Of a DNA stretch of 64,000 nucleotides, positions 36,065 to 61,679 are shown one piece after another (position 1 is the stretch's first letter; each line of letters opens with the position of its first letter). The notes beneath the pieces are model-generated. The model saw nothing but the letters and a program-made list of their open reading frames with translations. It did no database searches and was not told where the DNA came from. The position numbers and the translations under genes were made by a program. This stretch comes from Artemia franciscana (Eukaryota > Arthropoda > Branchiopoda > Anostraca > Artemiidae): positions 1,178,001-1,242,000 of the forward strand of contig NC_088873.1 of the NCBI RefSeq assembly GCF_032884065.1, in the 5' to 3' direction.

Positions 36065-36526
36065 TTAAAAAATTGAATAATTTCTTATTGCGATATTTGC
36101 CTTCTCTGAGGCTAATTTCGTATTTCTTTTGGGATTGGGCTTGTTTTTATTCGTTCCTATTTTTGTTTTATTTTGAATTAGGTTATTTTCTATAATTAAT
36201 TTTGTGTACATAGGGTTGAGTGTGTATTCACCCAAGTCTCTATTTAGGGACGTATTATTATTTAAGTTTCGTTTTATTTCGATTGCCTCGTGGACAGTTT
36301 GTTTGATTCCTAGGTCATTGCTAATTAGAATTGTTTCGTCAAATAGAATATAATCGTTTGGATTTTCAAAAATATGGTTGCTTAAAGCTGAATCGAAAGA
36401 TGTGGAGTTATTTTTAGATTTTAATGCTTTTTCAATACTTTCTTTGTGTTGCTGTAATCTTGTTCCGAAATTTGGGTGGGTTCGACCAATATAATAATTT
36501 CCAAAACTACATGGTATTTGATACAC
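36065..36526 (-). pseudogene. GIY-YIG endonuclease domain of a Penelope-like element
   Basis: 153 residues, open and without a proper start because the element is truncated. It begins VYQIPCSFGNYYIGRTHPNF (the first residue reads V or M), giving the GIY-like YQI...YYIG pair. Arg and Gln-His follow (TRLQQHKESIEKAL), then a conserved HEAIEIKRN segment with the metal-binding Glu, SLNRD and the C-terminal LNP. In classical Penelope elements this domain lies after the RT, consistent with its position next to the 3' tail here. The domain itself has no stop, but without the RT the element is dead. Confidence 0.8.
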
Positions 36527-36547
36527 TAGTAGTAGTAGTGTAGTAGT

Positions 36548-37615
36548 GTAGTAGTAAACTAGTGACTAAAAACTCACTCAACTGTTGCAGAACTCTCTTT
36601 GCTTTTTGGACCAATACTTCAAGAGTCTTCGCTGCCACAACAAGTGCTGTATCGTCGGCGAAAGATGTCGTAGACACACCAGAAATATAGAGCCACATAC
36701 TGTCGACATACATTATATACCACCGGGGTTCTAAGACGGAACTCTGAAGAACTCCATATGAAACTGGAAAAAACCTAGAAAATCTCTCTTCTAGATTTAC
36801 CCTCACCGACCTAACATTTCAATACGAACTAAATCAATCCAAACATCTCCCTTTCACACCAAAATCTCTTAATTCATCCAATAAAATACTGAAATAAGCG
36901 GTACCAAACGTTTTTTTTTTAATCTATAAAAATACTATTATGATACTCTCCCTTTTATAAAGCTAAATTAATATTTTCTAAAAGATGCTGTAAAGCATAT
37001 GAAGTCGAATGGCCCTTTCGGAATCCGAACTGGCCATCACACGAAGCAAGCAGGCTGGTGAGGTGATCATGAAGTCTTCAGTGGATAATTTTTTCATAAA
37101 ATTTCGAAAACAGTGGCAAAATAGAAATAGGCCTCCAGTTCGATATATCTATTTGAGTACCCCCTTTGTAGAGAGGCCGAATCTTTGCTGTTTTCAATAA
37201 TTTAGGAAAAACTCCCTTCTTCATTGATAAATTTATTAGGTGCACTAGCATAGGAAGAATATATACCAGAAGAATGTAGTCTTCAGGTTGACACCATCCA
37301 ACCCAGCACCGCTGGATCTGATCGATATACTGATCTTTATTAATTCAGCTGAATCACAGGGACGAAATTCCGCTTTTATCGTCGTTCCAATATTAGTAAA
37401 ATAATCTCCAAATTTGTCATTTACTCCTGTCTATCCTCTACAACCACTCCTTCGATTTCAATTCAAGGGTCTTGGGTTCTCCGAACCCCGCTAACCAGTC
37501 CAGTGATAACTTTCCAAGTTCTTTTCGGATCTGTTTTATTTTCCTCAAAAAGTGCCGAGTAATACTGTTTCTTTTTTTTTATTTCTCAGTTAGTTCGCAA
37601 ATATTCCGAATCTTT
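36548..37615 (-). pseudogene. LINE reverse transcriptase remnant (jockey/CR1-like), part of the LINE split by family A
   Basis: Read on the minus strand in several frames: KKQYYSALFEENKTDPKRTW and VITGLVSG (linker), FGDYFTNIGTTIK, GAGLDGVNLKT, then NWRPISI.P with KFYEK (RT block), GQFGFRKGH-like sequence, SYGVLQSSVLEPR (QG.VLGP block) and SFADDTALVV (catalytic F-A-D-D). Many stops and frameshifts. The missing upstream endonuclease is found at 39,865-40,985 on the other side of a family A insertion. The 3' part after the catalytic block is absent, cut by the Penelope-like element. Confidence 0.75.
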
Positions 37616-39862
37616 TCAAAATTAAATGAAAAAAAACAAGTTTTTTTTAACTGCAAGTAAGGAGCGACATTAAAACTTAAAACGAAAAGAAATTATTCCG
37701 TTTATGAAAGGGGTTGTCCCCTCCTCAATATCTTGCACTTTACGCTAAAGTTTGACTCTTCCTCACAACTCTACTTTTCAAAAAATAAGAAACTTTAGCT
37801 TAAAGAGCGAGGCGATGAGGAGGGGACAACCCCTTTCATAAACGGAATGATTTCTGTTCGTTTTAAGTTTTAATGTCGCACCTTACTTGCAGTTTAAAAA
37901 CTTGTTTTTTTTCATTTAATTTCTGACCGTTTTCGAATTAATGCATGTTTTGATTTTGGCTCATCGGACATGAATAATTAAAACGAAATTTGCACATTAA
38001 TTTTTTTTTGGCTAAATGACTTTCTCATAGTTTTGACCGGACGATTTTGATAAAAAAAAAAGTGGGGGAGGAGGCCTAGTTGCATTCCTATTTTTAGCTA
38101 CTTAAAAAGGCAACTAGAATTTTTTATTTTTTACGAAGCTTTTAATTAGAAATAAATATACGTAACTTATGAATTAATGTACGTAACGAAATTCTATAAT
38201 TTTATATTTTTATTACATATATGAGGGGGTTCTCCCCCTCGTCAATAACTCGCTCTTTAAATTTAAGATTCAACTTGGTCTCAATTCTTTAAGAATGGCC
38301 CCTGAATCACAAACGCCGTAGAATAAATAGTTGAAATTACTAGAAATACTTTAGCGTAAAGAGTGAGGTATTGTGGAGGAGACGAACCCCCTTATATATG
38401 TAATAATTTCTGAACGTTTTCGAATTAATGCATGTTTTGTTTTTGGCTCATCAGACATGAATAATTAAAACGAAATTTGCACATTAATTTTTTTTTGGCT
38501 AAATGACTTTCTCATAGTTTTGACCGGACGATTTTCATAAAAAAAAGTGGGGGAGGAGGCCTAGTTGCATTCCTATTTTTAGCTACTTAAAAAGGCAACT
38601 AGAATTTTTTATTTTTTACGAAGCTTTTAATTAGAAATAAATATACGTAACTTATGAATTAATGTACGTAACGAAATTCTATAATTTTATATTTTTATTA
38701 CATATATGAGGGGGTTCTCCCCCTCGTCAATAACTCGCTCTTTAAATTTAAGATTCAACTTGGTCCCAATTCTTTAAGAATGGCCCCTGAATCACAAACG
38801 CCGTAGAATAAATAGTTGAAATTACTAGAAATACTTTAGCGTAAAGAGTGAGGTATTGTGGAGGAGACGAACCCCCTTATATATGTAATAATTTCTGTTC
38901 GTTTTAGGTTCTAATGCTGCTCCTTACTTCCACCACAAAAACCTTTTTTTTATTTATTTTCTCATTGCTCTTTTAAATAATGCTAGAAAATCCTGCGGCC
39001 CCCTCATGGAAATATTCTTCCCTCATGGTAAATTCCTCATGGAACAATCCTCCCACGTAACCCTCTCCCCCGACCCCCCTTTAACGTGAAAAAGCCCCCC
39101 TGAAATCGTCTGTACACGTCCCAATAACCATTACCTTATGTAAAGAATGATCAAAGTTTGTGACTTGCAGCCCCTCCCCCGGGGACTGTGGGGGAGCCAG
39201 TCGTCCCCAAAGACATAATTATCAGGTTTTTCGACCATGTTGTACAAAATGGCTATTTCAAAATTTTGATTCAGTAGCTTTGGGAGAAAATGAACGTGGA
39301 AGGGGGCCTAGGTGCCCTCCAATTTTTTTGTCACTTAAAAAGAGCACTAGAACTTTTAATTTCCGTTAGAATGAGCCCTCTCGCGACATTCTAGGACCAC
39401 TAGTCCGATACGATCACCCCTGGGGAAAAGACAAAACAAAAAAAGAAATAAACACGCATCCGTGATCTGTCTTCTGGCAAAAAAATACAAAATTCCACAT
39501 TTTTGATCTGTCTTCTGGCAAAAAATTCAAAATTCCACATTTTTGTAGATAGGAGCTTGAAACTTCTATAAGGTTCTCTGATACGCTGAATCTCGTGGTT
39601 TGATGGTTTCGTTAAGATTCTTTGACTTTTAGAGGGTGTTTCCTCCTATTTTCTAGAATACGGCAAATTTTCTCAGGCTCGTAACTTTTAATTGGTAAAA
39701 CTAAACTTGATGAAACTTATATATTTAGAATCAGCATAAAAATGTGATTCTTTTGATTTAACTATTGGTATCAAAACTTACGTTTCCATATTTTAGAGTT
39801 TCGATTATTATTGAGCAGGGTCGCTCCTTACTACAGTTCGTTACCACGAACTATTTGATGAG
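37616..39862 (+). mobile_element. Repeat family A, copy 4 (long form), inserted in a LINE
   Basis: Left end AAATTAAATGAAAAAAAACA; GTAAGGAGCGAC at 37,657-37,668, its inverted near-copy GTCGCACCTTAC at 37,875-37,886 and again GTCGCTCCTTAC at 39,820-39,831. The head palindrome is 37,616-37,925. It carries the extra TGCATGTTTTG module of copy 3, here tandemly duplicated (listed separately), then the usual body. The LINE protein can be read continuously across the insertion (FQDYLRSSKEKT before it, IRNICELTEK and KKQYYSALFEENK after it on the minus strand). This gives the order of events: LINE first, family A later. Confidence 0.82.
37929..38899 (+). repeat. 487-bp near-identical tandem duplication in family A copy 4
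   Basis: GTTTTCGAATTAATGCATG starts at 37,929 and at 38,416. The ~485 bp after each start differ at only a handful of positions (for example GGACATG/AGACATG, a run of A of different length, GGTCTC/GGTCCC). This is the most recent-looking duplication in the window. Confidence 0.9.
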
Positions 39863-40985
39863 CATTGTCTTCTCCTTTGAAGATCTCAGATAATCTTGAA
39901 ACACGCTGTCCGGCTGTTCAAATAAGTTAACTAGCTCTTCATCAACATATGGAATTTCTCGGCATATTTGGTTTCTGTTTGAGTGGACAAGCAGACTTCA
40001 GCGGACAAGTTGCACAAAATCTTCACACGGGTCTTCCCGGTTCAAGATACATTCAAAAGATGTTGCACTTACTTCTTCTTTAACCATCCGAACGTTTTCA
40101 GGCTTACCCTCGAACAATTTTATTCTGCTTTTTCTGGCGGTACACTAAGAAATATAAAGTCAATAAAAAGTAAATAAATGGAAAATGATCAGAAGCCGAA
40201 TTCACTACAATATTAGAAAGTGCCTTTCGGATATAGTTTGAAGAGACATAAACATTGATAATCAGTGTAGCAGAGTGATCCTAGTAGGAATTGTTACTGT
40301 GGAAAAAACATCACTGGAAACCATAAAACTTAAGTTAGAACCACCTGTACATAAAAGATCAAAACTAAAATCACTCATGCATAAAAACTCTTTCTGTGAC
40401 CCCTTGACCATCATTAGAAGACTTTGGAAACCTTGTGTGAAATCCTCAAACAACACAAACTAGAAGACTTTGGAAACTTCTGTGAAATCCTCAAATAACA
40501 CACATGGACGTTTATAAACTACTGATAGGATAATTTTTCTCGCGTCAAGCCTTATACCAATTTCAATAGAAAATGCACCTATCGTATTTTCTCTCCGTAC
40601 ATCAAGATCCTCCCTTGGCTTCTATTTAAGTGAATCACTTACTATCAAACCGAGTCCGCCGCGTTTCATTGAAGCTCTGCTCGCGGTAAGCTGATAGCCC
40701 AGATAACTAAAAGACGAGAGAGGACTATTCTGATTCAAAAAGGTTTTACAAAGGGACATAATATGGAGATTCTGACATTTCGAAAGATCATCATACGAAG
40801 AACCAAAGTGGCAGTTCCACAAACACGCATTGAAACCAGTATTTTGCATAATTCCAAGATACAAGGAATCACAATATTTATTCAACTGCAAAGGCCTATA
40901 GCTCACTGTAGACTCTTCATTCACCAAATCCGAAAGTAAATAACTATCAATATCAAACGGGCAACTTTCAACCGGCTCAACCTCG
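39863..40985 (-). pseudogene. LINE endonuclease (APE-type) remnant, 5' part of the split LINE
   Basis: Minus strand. At 40,927-40,622: NLHIMSLCKTFLNQNSP, then YQLTASRASMKRGGLGLIVS, the endonuclease block (L.I.SL.ET.L ... GGLG). At 40,456-40,262: LFEDFTQGFQSLLMMVKGSQ through VTIPTRITLLH, the end of the nuclease (PTRIT). Further on: ARKSRIKLFEGKPENVRMVK, ECILNREDPCEDFV, PYVDEELVN and FQDYLRSS (linker before the RT). Frames change several times, so it is dead. Continues at 36,548-37,615 after the family A insertion. Confidence 0.75.
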
Positions 40986-41129
40986 ATGGGGTACTGATTG
41001 GTATATCACAAATATTTATATGTAATAAACACTTTCATAGCTCTGACTGTGAACAAAAACATTAATAATAAAAGAAAAAAAGGTGCAGCTGAGCTCTAGA
41101 AACAGATAAATAACTATAAGAGTAATAAA

Positions 41130-42195
41130 TGAAAAGAGTAGTAGTAGTAGACAATAGTGGACAGGTTTAATAGCAAAAACTTGACAGCTATCGCTGATTT
41201 GTGTTTCTTTACAAAATATACAAGATCAAACTACACTTGTAAATATAAATCAAACTATAAATATTAACTCTTATTATACATTTTGACGAAAACCGGGACG
41301 ATAGAATAGCAATATCGGTTTGTTCTTGCTTTAATGGGAGCTAACTTATTTTGCTTTCTCGTTCTTGATGGTAGAGGTTGATCAGGTAGAATGTCACGGT
41401 GCTGAGATTTAGAAAGCAAGAACTCTCCAAAACTCATTATCAGAGTTTCGTACCGGTTTTGGAGTGACGGCAGTCCTAGCACTTCCGGAGCCTTTTCGTA
41501 GGGGATGTCAAGGCGGCCCAAGATGATCGATTCCGCTCGCTTCTGAACCGATTCAAGCTCCTGACAAAGATACACTGTCCTAAGTGCTGAGGGCACCCAA
41601 ACAGGGCACGCATATTCCAGAATGGGGCGGACACACGCTATGTATGCATACTTAATACTCTCTGTGTTCGCACTGAACCTACGCATACCGTTTAAAGTCT
41701 GTAGACTAGCGTTTGCACTTTTGACCACGTTTTCAATATGTGCGGCAATGCTGAAGTCATTGAAGAAAGTAACTCCAAGGATCTTGATACTGGTTGTTAG
41801 AAGGAGTGGAACATTTGGCTCCATAACATCACTTTTTAGCGGGTTAAAGCGCGCTATCTTCGACTTGTCCCAATTAATCTCAAGATTTAGCTCCGCGCAC
41901 TCTTTTGTGAAAACACTGACAAAATTTTAACGGAATTGTGGCGTCACAACTCCGTTTTGTACTAAATATTTCAGGATAAATGTTAGGTCGTCCACAAACT
42001 TGTAGCGGTCGTCATAGTCAGCTATGAGGAAGTTAATTACAGACAAGAATACAATAGCTGCAAGCTTAGTGCCTTGAGGGCTTCACAGGTGGTTGAGGAC
42101 CATTCGGAATTACTATCACCTTCGTAGAGAGCAAACACACGATGCATCCTCTGACTGGGAAAGTCCAACACGTGCGTACGAGTCTTTTTCTTAGC
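41130..42195 (-). pseudogene. Second LINE, 5'-truncated: RT C-terminal half (CR1-like)
   Basis: Minus strand. SEWSSTTC, then (after a frameshift) GTKLAAIVFLSVINFLI and RYKFVDDLTF, the catalytic F-V-D-D block. Next come FTKECAELNLEINWDKSK and the open stretch 41,824-41,264 (186 residues: IKILGVTFFNDFSIAAHIEN, YACVRPILEYACPVWVPSAL-type and QELESVQKRAESIIL). The frame ends at KMYNKS. A 3' tail with a short TAC repeat follows (about 41,135-41,150). Its domain order and different sequence show it is not part of the split LINE. It lies between that LINE's endonuclease and an ORF1 piece, so it may be an insertion there. Confidence 0.75.
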
Positions 42196-42420
42196 CCCCA
42201 TAGCTCCTTTTGTTTATTTCCCAATATTTTTGTCATTAGTCATTTCTTAATTTATATTCTTGACTAAAAGAAGAATCCTGGTTTTAAGTTTTTCCTGTTT
42301 CTAAAAAGTTGACATTTTCTGCCTATCACCACAAAACTATGACATAACTTATAATACTAAGCATTGGAAAAAAAAATGTTCACATATGAATTTGTTATCC
42401 TTCAACTATTCATTGAATCC

Positions 42421-43625
42421 TCACGTCCTCCATTTACTTTTTTTATTTACCTTTGGGAGAAAACTGAATGTTTCTAAGAAATTATATTTTCTCAGTTTAC
42501 TACAAGAAAAAGAGTGTCTGATTTTAGTCAACCAAAAGCAATCCGCACGTGACCGAATCCTGTGAGCAATGGAGTCTGTTGGGAGTTTTGCGAAAATTAG
42601 CCCACAATCAGACCAGACATTACGCACTCCAAAACTATTCCTTGCCGTATTCATAATGTCACGACAGCGTTTCGTTAGGGCCTCAGACACGAAAATTCCC
42701 AACTTGGCAAGTTTAGTTTTACTCTTGAAAACTTTCCTTGCCATTTCGCTGTTTATCAATTTCACAATCACCAGTGTAATATCTCTTTAACCTGTGTAAT
42801 GGAAATATTTAAACGGTAGCAGTAAATAACCTACTGGTCATTTTGCGAAAATTCAATGACTCCCAATTTCTGTGTTATGATATTCGTTGTTGTTGCTTTC
42901 AAATCTCCACCCGGTAACTGCTTCACACTGTTAAAAACTAGGCTATCTAGGAGCTTTTCTTGTTCAAAATTGTCTATTCTACTTTTTTCTGGGCCATGCG
43001 GCTTTCCAATCCTTGAATTTCGACTTTCAAACTTTAGTATGACTGTAATGTGCTCTGAAATTTGATGTAAAATCAAGGGACATTGAGGCATAGATTTCAC
43101 TAACAATCGTCACGCACGATTTTTTTAAGGCAATTCCCACTTTTCTGTTGTTTATCCCCGCACTTTTCTAGGACTTTCTCAGTAATTTTTTGCTTTACGT
43201 TCTTGCAACCTCTTCCACGCTAGTAACGATTCTCTCTGACAGCTAAGATGACGAGCTCACTGGCTCGCTGATTTTGAGCACAGCGTACGATTTGTTTTGT
43301 TTGTAGACTTCAGGAGAGTTTTTAGCTTCTTCGAACGCAAACATTTCTCCTTTTCCTGTTTTTTGCGACGGTTCCTTTATATTAAACTTTATACCAAACA
43401 TTTTTCAGTGAGTTTTATTTCCTTGTTATCTTCGTAGCAGAAAACAATGAAGTTTTCTTGACCTTTGCTGTATTTAACGATCTGCAGGAATCTGACTAGC
43501 CATAACAGGAATCCTTGGAAATGAGCTAGGACTAAAGCAAACTGTTTAAAGGTCTTCTTGAAGATAAAATTCATCTTGAAGATAAAAGGGCATTTTGAAG
43601 AAAAAATTAAAATAAAATCACTCAT
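42421..43625 (-). pseudogene. LINE ORF1-like remnant
   Basis: Minus strand. 43,106-42,831 gives ILHQISEHITVILKFESRNS, later EKLLDSLVFNSVKQLPGGDL. 42,771-42,421 gives VKLINSEMARKVFKSKTKLA, then GIFVSEALTKRCRDI, NSFGVRNVWSDCGLIFAKLP. The pattern (lysine-rich, VSE.LTKR, NVW....IF.K) is typical of the nucleic-acid-binding ORF1 of insect/crustacean LINEs. Upstream, 43,110-43,625 has only broken frames that may be the rest of ORF1. Its strand and position, 5' of the endonuclease piece at 40 kb, suggest it is ORF1 of the same split LINE. Confidence 0.55.
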
Positions 43626-43676
43626 TTTGTATTGAGCAGGCCAACGGATGGCATCGGCAATTACCTTTGTGGCAGG

Positions 43677-43785
43677 TGTTGAAGAGGGGGCAACCTCATA
43701 TAAGTAATAATTTCTGTGTATTTTAAGTTGTAATGCTGCTCCTTATTTTCAATTGAAAAAACTTGTTTTTTTTTTTGTTTGTTTA
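43677..43785 (+). repeat. Fragment of family A (right half of the head palindrome)
   Basis: AATAATTTCTGTGTATTTTAAG, AATGCTGCTCCTTATTTTCAA and AAACTTGTTTTTTTTT match the right half of the family A head. The left half and the body are absent. Confidence 0.7.
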
Positions 43786-44084
43786 ATATCATCAAAAAGC
43801 AGTTGCTTGTAAAAAGAAGGTTTTACACAGGCATCCAAAACATGGCAAAAAAATGTTGACATTAACTGCTCGAAAAAAAAAACTGTTTTTGTAAATGAAA
43901 AAGGAAGGATTATTAAAATTTTGGAAAACAGAAAACCTTAGAATATTTTAAGAGCACAATAAAATCGGAACTAAACAGACCGAATTGACCGAAAGAGTGT
44001 ACAATGTTTGCGGAGATGTAACCCCCTCAAAACCTATATTTTCTCAAAAACATCACATAGTTAAAACTTTAAAAAAAACTTTTG
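43786..44084. other. No gene recognised
   Basis: Short AT-rich spacer with A-runs before the SINE. Confidence 0.4.
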
Positions 44085-44375
44085 CATGCTGACCAATGGT
44101 CTGCGTTGCACAGGTATCGATCTCCTGTTTCACTGCCTTTGGCTGGGGGTTGCAATGCATGGTTGGGGGCAAATCCTTCATCGCTGTTTTCCCGTGTTTT
44201 TCCCCAGATTTCTCCAGCTACCCATTTAGAGCTGGGTCGACTCTGTCTGAGCTTACCAACACACACCAGGTGATCTTCCTTCCAAACCAATAACCAGCGC
44301 CACCAAGACTCAAACCCCCAGACAATTTGAAGTCTGGAGCAACAACCACTCGACTAGGACGGCTAGAAAATACTG
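44085..44375 (-). mobile_element. tRNA-derived SINE, copy 1
   Basis: Minus strand. Box A TAGTCGAGTGG (44,356-44,346) and box B GGTTTGAGTCT (44,316-44,306) lie about 40 bp apart inside a degraded tRNA-like head (about 44,372-44,290). A body containing GTCGACCCAGCTC and AAATGGGTAGCTGGAGAAAT (complement) follows. The body matches the second copy at 57,575-57,865. RNA polymerase III would start just upstream of box A. The SINE-derived small frames on both strands are artefacts. Confidence 0.72.
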
Positions 44376-45469
44376 TCTTTTGAATTACGGTAGCTGGTAT
44401 TAAACGGTGAATAAGCAGATATAAATCAAAGGTTTGCCTCTTTTAGCTTAAGGCTCATTCAAAATATTTGCAACTACTTTGTTCTTGTAGCACAGTCATT
44501 TTCTTTAAATTGGAAAATAACGCGCAGGAAAGCTAGATGGCAGCAAAAGCTTCAGGATATAAAACTGCTGAGTCCTTAACCTTTTAAGTTGGAATAAATT
44601 TAGGGCTTCCGACCTTCCAGTGAAGTGGAATTTAGATTACCACTGGGTAACCAAATTCAACATCAGGAAAAAAAAGAAGCTTTTCAACATTTATAGATAA
44701 AGACAACGATAAACTACCCAATAACGGAAAGAAAACCACGAAACTTTTTGTAGCGAGAGGAAAAGATAGTGGCACTTCATCGAAATACAAAAAAAAACAA
44801 TAATAGGCAACCAAACTCTTTTTAAAATGGCAGATAAGACAATAATACTTTGCCTACTAACAAAAAAAAGATGAAGGAAAGAAAGAAAAAATATGAAAAT
44901 GAGAGAAAATTTTACTTTTGCTGTTAAATAAACAATTGCTTTTAAAAAAGTGAGTTTCTCGATTTCTTTAGCAGGCAAAACATTCTGAAAAAAAAAATCT
45001 GATGCATTAAGGGAACCAAAAGAAAATCTGATGTTTTTTAGGGAATCAAGAGAAAATCTGATGCTTTAAGGGACAGATAAACCAAAAAAGATTGAGGACT
45101 TCTGCCCTAAGCGTGATATATCAGTGCAGTGGCATGAGCCCCTTTAGAGCCTATTTGTAGGGAAATTAACAGTTACAAATGCAAATATACACGATCCAAG
45201 GTAGAAACGTTAAGTTTACTCAACGTTAAGGTTAACGTCAACGTTAACGTTAACGTTAAGGTTACGTCAACGTTAAGGTAGAAACGTTAAGTTAAAGGTT
45301 AAGGGACCTCAATACTTGGATAGTACAGATAGAAATAGTTGTTATCTTAACAAAAAAAAATAAAAAACAAAAAGAAAAAAAAATAATGGGAATTGACTGT
45401 TTGAGTTTTGCACGTACGATGATTTAGTAGTAACTAACAAAGAATTTGTTCATATAATGGCACGTAAGT
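44376..45469. other. No gene; short AACGTT repeat
   Basis: No supported gene. At about 45,205-45,300, AACGTTAAGGTTAACGTCAA-type units form a short self-complementary tandem repeat. At 45,000-45,065, AAAATCTGATG...AAGGGA occurs three times. Confidence 0.5.
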
Positions 45470-45715
45470 TAGCATATTGCGGATGAAGGACGCAATATGC
45501 CAAAATTGTGCTATTTGGCCATACAACTTGGGGCAAAACAGGCAGATTGACCTGACTAGGCAGGGAAGAAGCCATAAGAAAAAGATTTAAATGAAATCGG
45601 GAAAATAGTGGAGGGAGTAAAGAATGAAGTTCTGCATGGATTAGGGAGAAAGAAGAGCGAGCAAATCTGTTTTGGCTTCAGTGGGGCTTGATGTGGCAGT
45701 AAAGTGTGAGCAATA
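45470..45715 (+). pseudogene. RTE-like LINE 3' fragment
   Basis: Degraded C-terminal segment of the same LINE family as at 47.9-49.6 kb. Across frames it reads KIVLFGHTTWGKTG, then GKIVEGVKNEVLHGLGRKKS and FGFSGA, corresponding to KNVLFVQLSW, GTSWEGVKREALNRLGWRRS and FGAA there. It is heavily mutated. Confidence 0.55.
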
Positions 45716-47177
45716 ATGGTGGCAAGCAATAAGTAAGGTGTTGAACCGTGGATTACTATCAGATTTGGTTAGACCTATTCTTTAAATGTGCCACCGTATC
45801 AAAGCAAAAATCCTTATGCAAGAAAATGATTTACTGAATAAGTAAATGTTACTATAAAAATGCCAGCATTTCAGGCCATAGAACCTTGCAGGGTATATAG
45901 ATTGTATGTGCTTGAAAATGTGCATATTTCATCTGAGTAAATTTTTTACCTTATCTTATTAAAAAAATATTGGGGTTAAGAAGGATGCAATGACTTCGTC
46001 CATAGTTTACAATAATTCAGCGTTGCCAGCTCCTTGTCACCTTTCTTTGTGTTGCATTCACAAAAAAACTGATTTTTGGGTACTATCTTGGGCAAATAAT
46101 GTTGTTAGTGTAGTAGGACCACTAGCAGATTAGAAAAATGTTTCATAGAAAGTTTTGAGTCACTGAGGAATTTTTCAACGAGTTAGCTCCAACAAGAATT
46201 AATGACATATTTATAGGCTTTAATGTTTCTTTAGTTAAGATTTTTGATAAGTTAACCTAAAGATAGTCTGTCCCTATACAGGATATCCCCATAGACACCC
46301 CTATCCAAAATAACCTTAAGAAAGCTAAGCTACTAATTTTAGAAAAGAATAGAAATTAAAATCCACTATTTCATGCGGTACGATTGTAAATCCCCAATTC
46401 TGTTTGAAAAGAGCCCTTCTTGCAAGGATTTAAAATAGTGTCGGATATTCTGTGTCTATTGCTGTTTCACCAAATATTTAGTATTCATGAATGTCTAAAT
46501 TTCCCCGAGGACTCGTAATACTTACACTATGCAAAAATATGGTCTAATGGACACTGATACCTTAATGCTCACAAGTGAACTGGCAATGAATGACAAAATG
46601 TCATATTTTATTTAATGTTAATTTTTGTTTTCAAGTCATGGTTTCTTTCCTTTCCCTTAAAATAATGATTTTTGTTCCATACATTAAATAAATACATTAA
46701 AAGATTAGACTAATAATTTAAATTTAATTGTCTTAACCGTAAATTTTGTTGCACATGCTATTAAATTGTCTGTGCTGTACATAAAACCTCATGGGAACGA
46801 TATTTTTTATATTAATTTAATATCTTTTGAATTTTATATCTTTTTGCACCCCAAATACTTTTATTCTTTTGAATTTCCTATTTTATTTGTTACAAAATTT
46901 TACCCCAATAAGTTGAACAGGAAAGATATCTCTTTCTCTCCCTAATAATACAGATAAGTCAGATTATCATTTTGACAAACCAGCTTTTATATAAATTTTA
47001 TATAATTATTTTAATTATTTTAAATTATTTAAATCAAATTAAATTATTTATAAATTATTTAAATTAAATTATTTAAAACTATTTTAAATATTTTATATAA
47101 TTATATAAAAAAAACTCAATGATTCGATGGCCTAGTCCTTGGTAACGAAAAAATGTATCCAATGAAATACAAGTAAT
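45716..47177. other. AT-rich region downstream of the exosome gene
   Basis: No gene recognised. 46,600-47,115 is extremely AT-rich, with TTTAAATTATTTAAATTAAA-type stretches at 46,990-47,110. The 3' UTR and poly(A) signal of the minus-strand Rrp40 gene should lie in the part nearest 47,177; AATAAA-like hexamers on that strand are too common here to choose one. Confidence 0.45.
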
Positions 47178-61256
<14,079 letters not shown>

Positions 61257-61679
61257 CTCTGTTTTATTACTGACCCTGAAATTGTGAAAATGTAATGGTA
61301 GAACATTCATACACGGAACCAAATGATTTAACTTAAGTTTTTTTTTATGAAAATGTGTTATTGTACACTTAAAAGACATGTTACCTAGTGTGTCTATATT
61401 CCTTGGACACATTTCTAGATGTATATTCACTTGATAACAGGTAGATCAGATCAATGATGATTGGAATAAAATGCTTCTGACTACCTAAAATAATTTCATA
61501 TAGGCTATTGCATAGCCTGCCAAAACAAAGTCATAGTTACAAATTCAGTTAAAAGAAATGAGGTTTTTACAGATTTTCTCAATTACACTCCATATGAAAA
61601 CCTAGAAGCTATGTTTAAGGAATTAACTTTTATGACAACTTTCCAAAAAGCAGTTTTTCAAAAAAAAAGTAAAGACCTA
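61257..61679 (-). promoter_or_regulatory. EXOSC3: Presumed 5' UTR/promoter region of Rrp40
   Basis: Lies directly upstream of the start codon, between the gene and a LINE remnant. No TATA box or initiator can be singled out by eye. The coding frame happens to stay open back to 61,430. The assignment is by position only. Confidence 0.3.

Noticed and set aside
44069..44293. Three overlapping 60-75-residue frames
   Set aside because: All lie within the SINE and none resembles a protein.
61257..61430. N-terminal extension of Rrp40 (about 58 residues, same frame)
   Set aside because: It has no family similarity; the ATG at 61,256 gives the expected N-terminal length and has a good start context.
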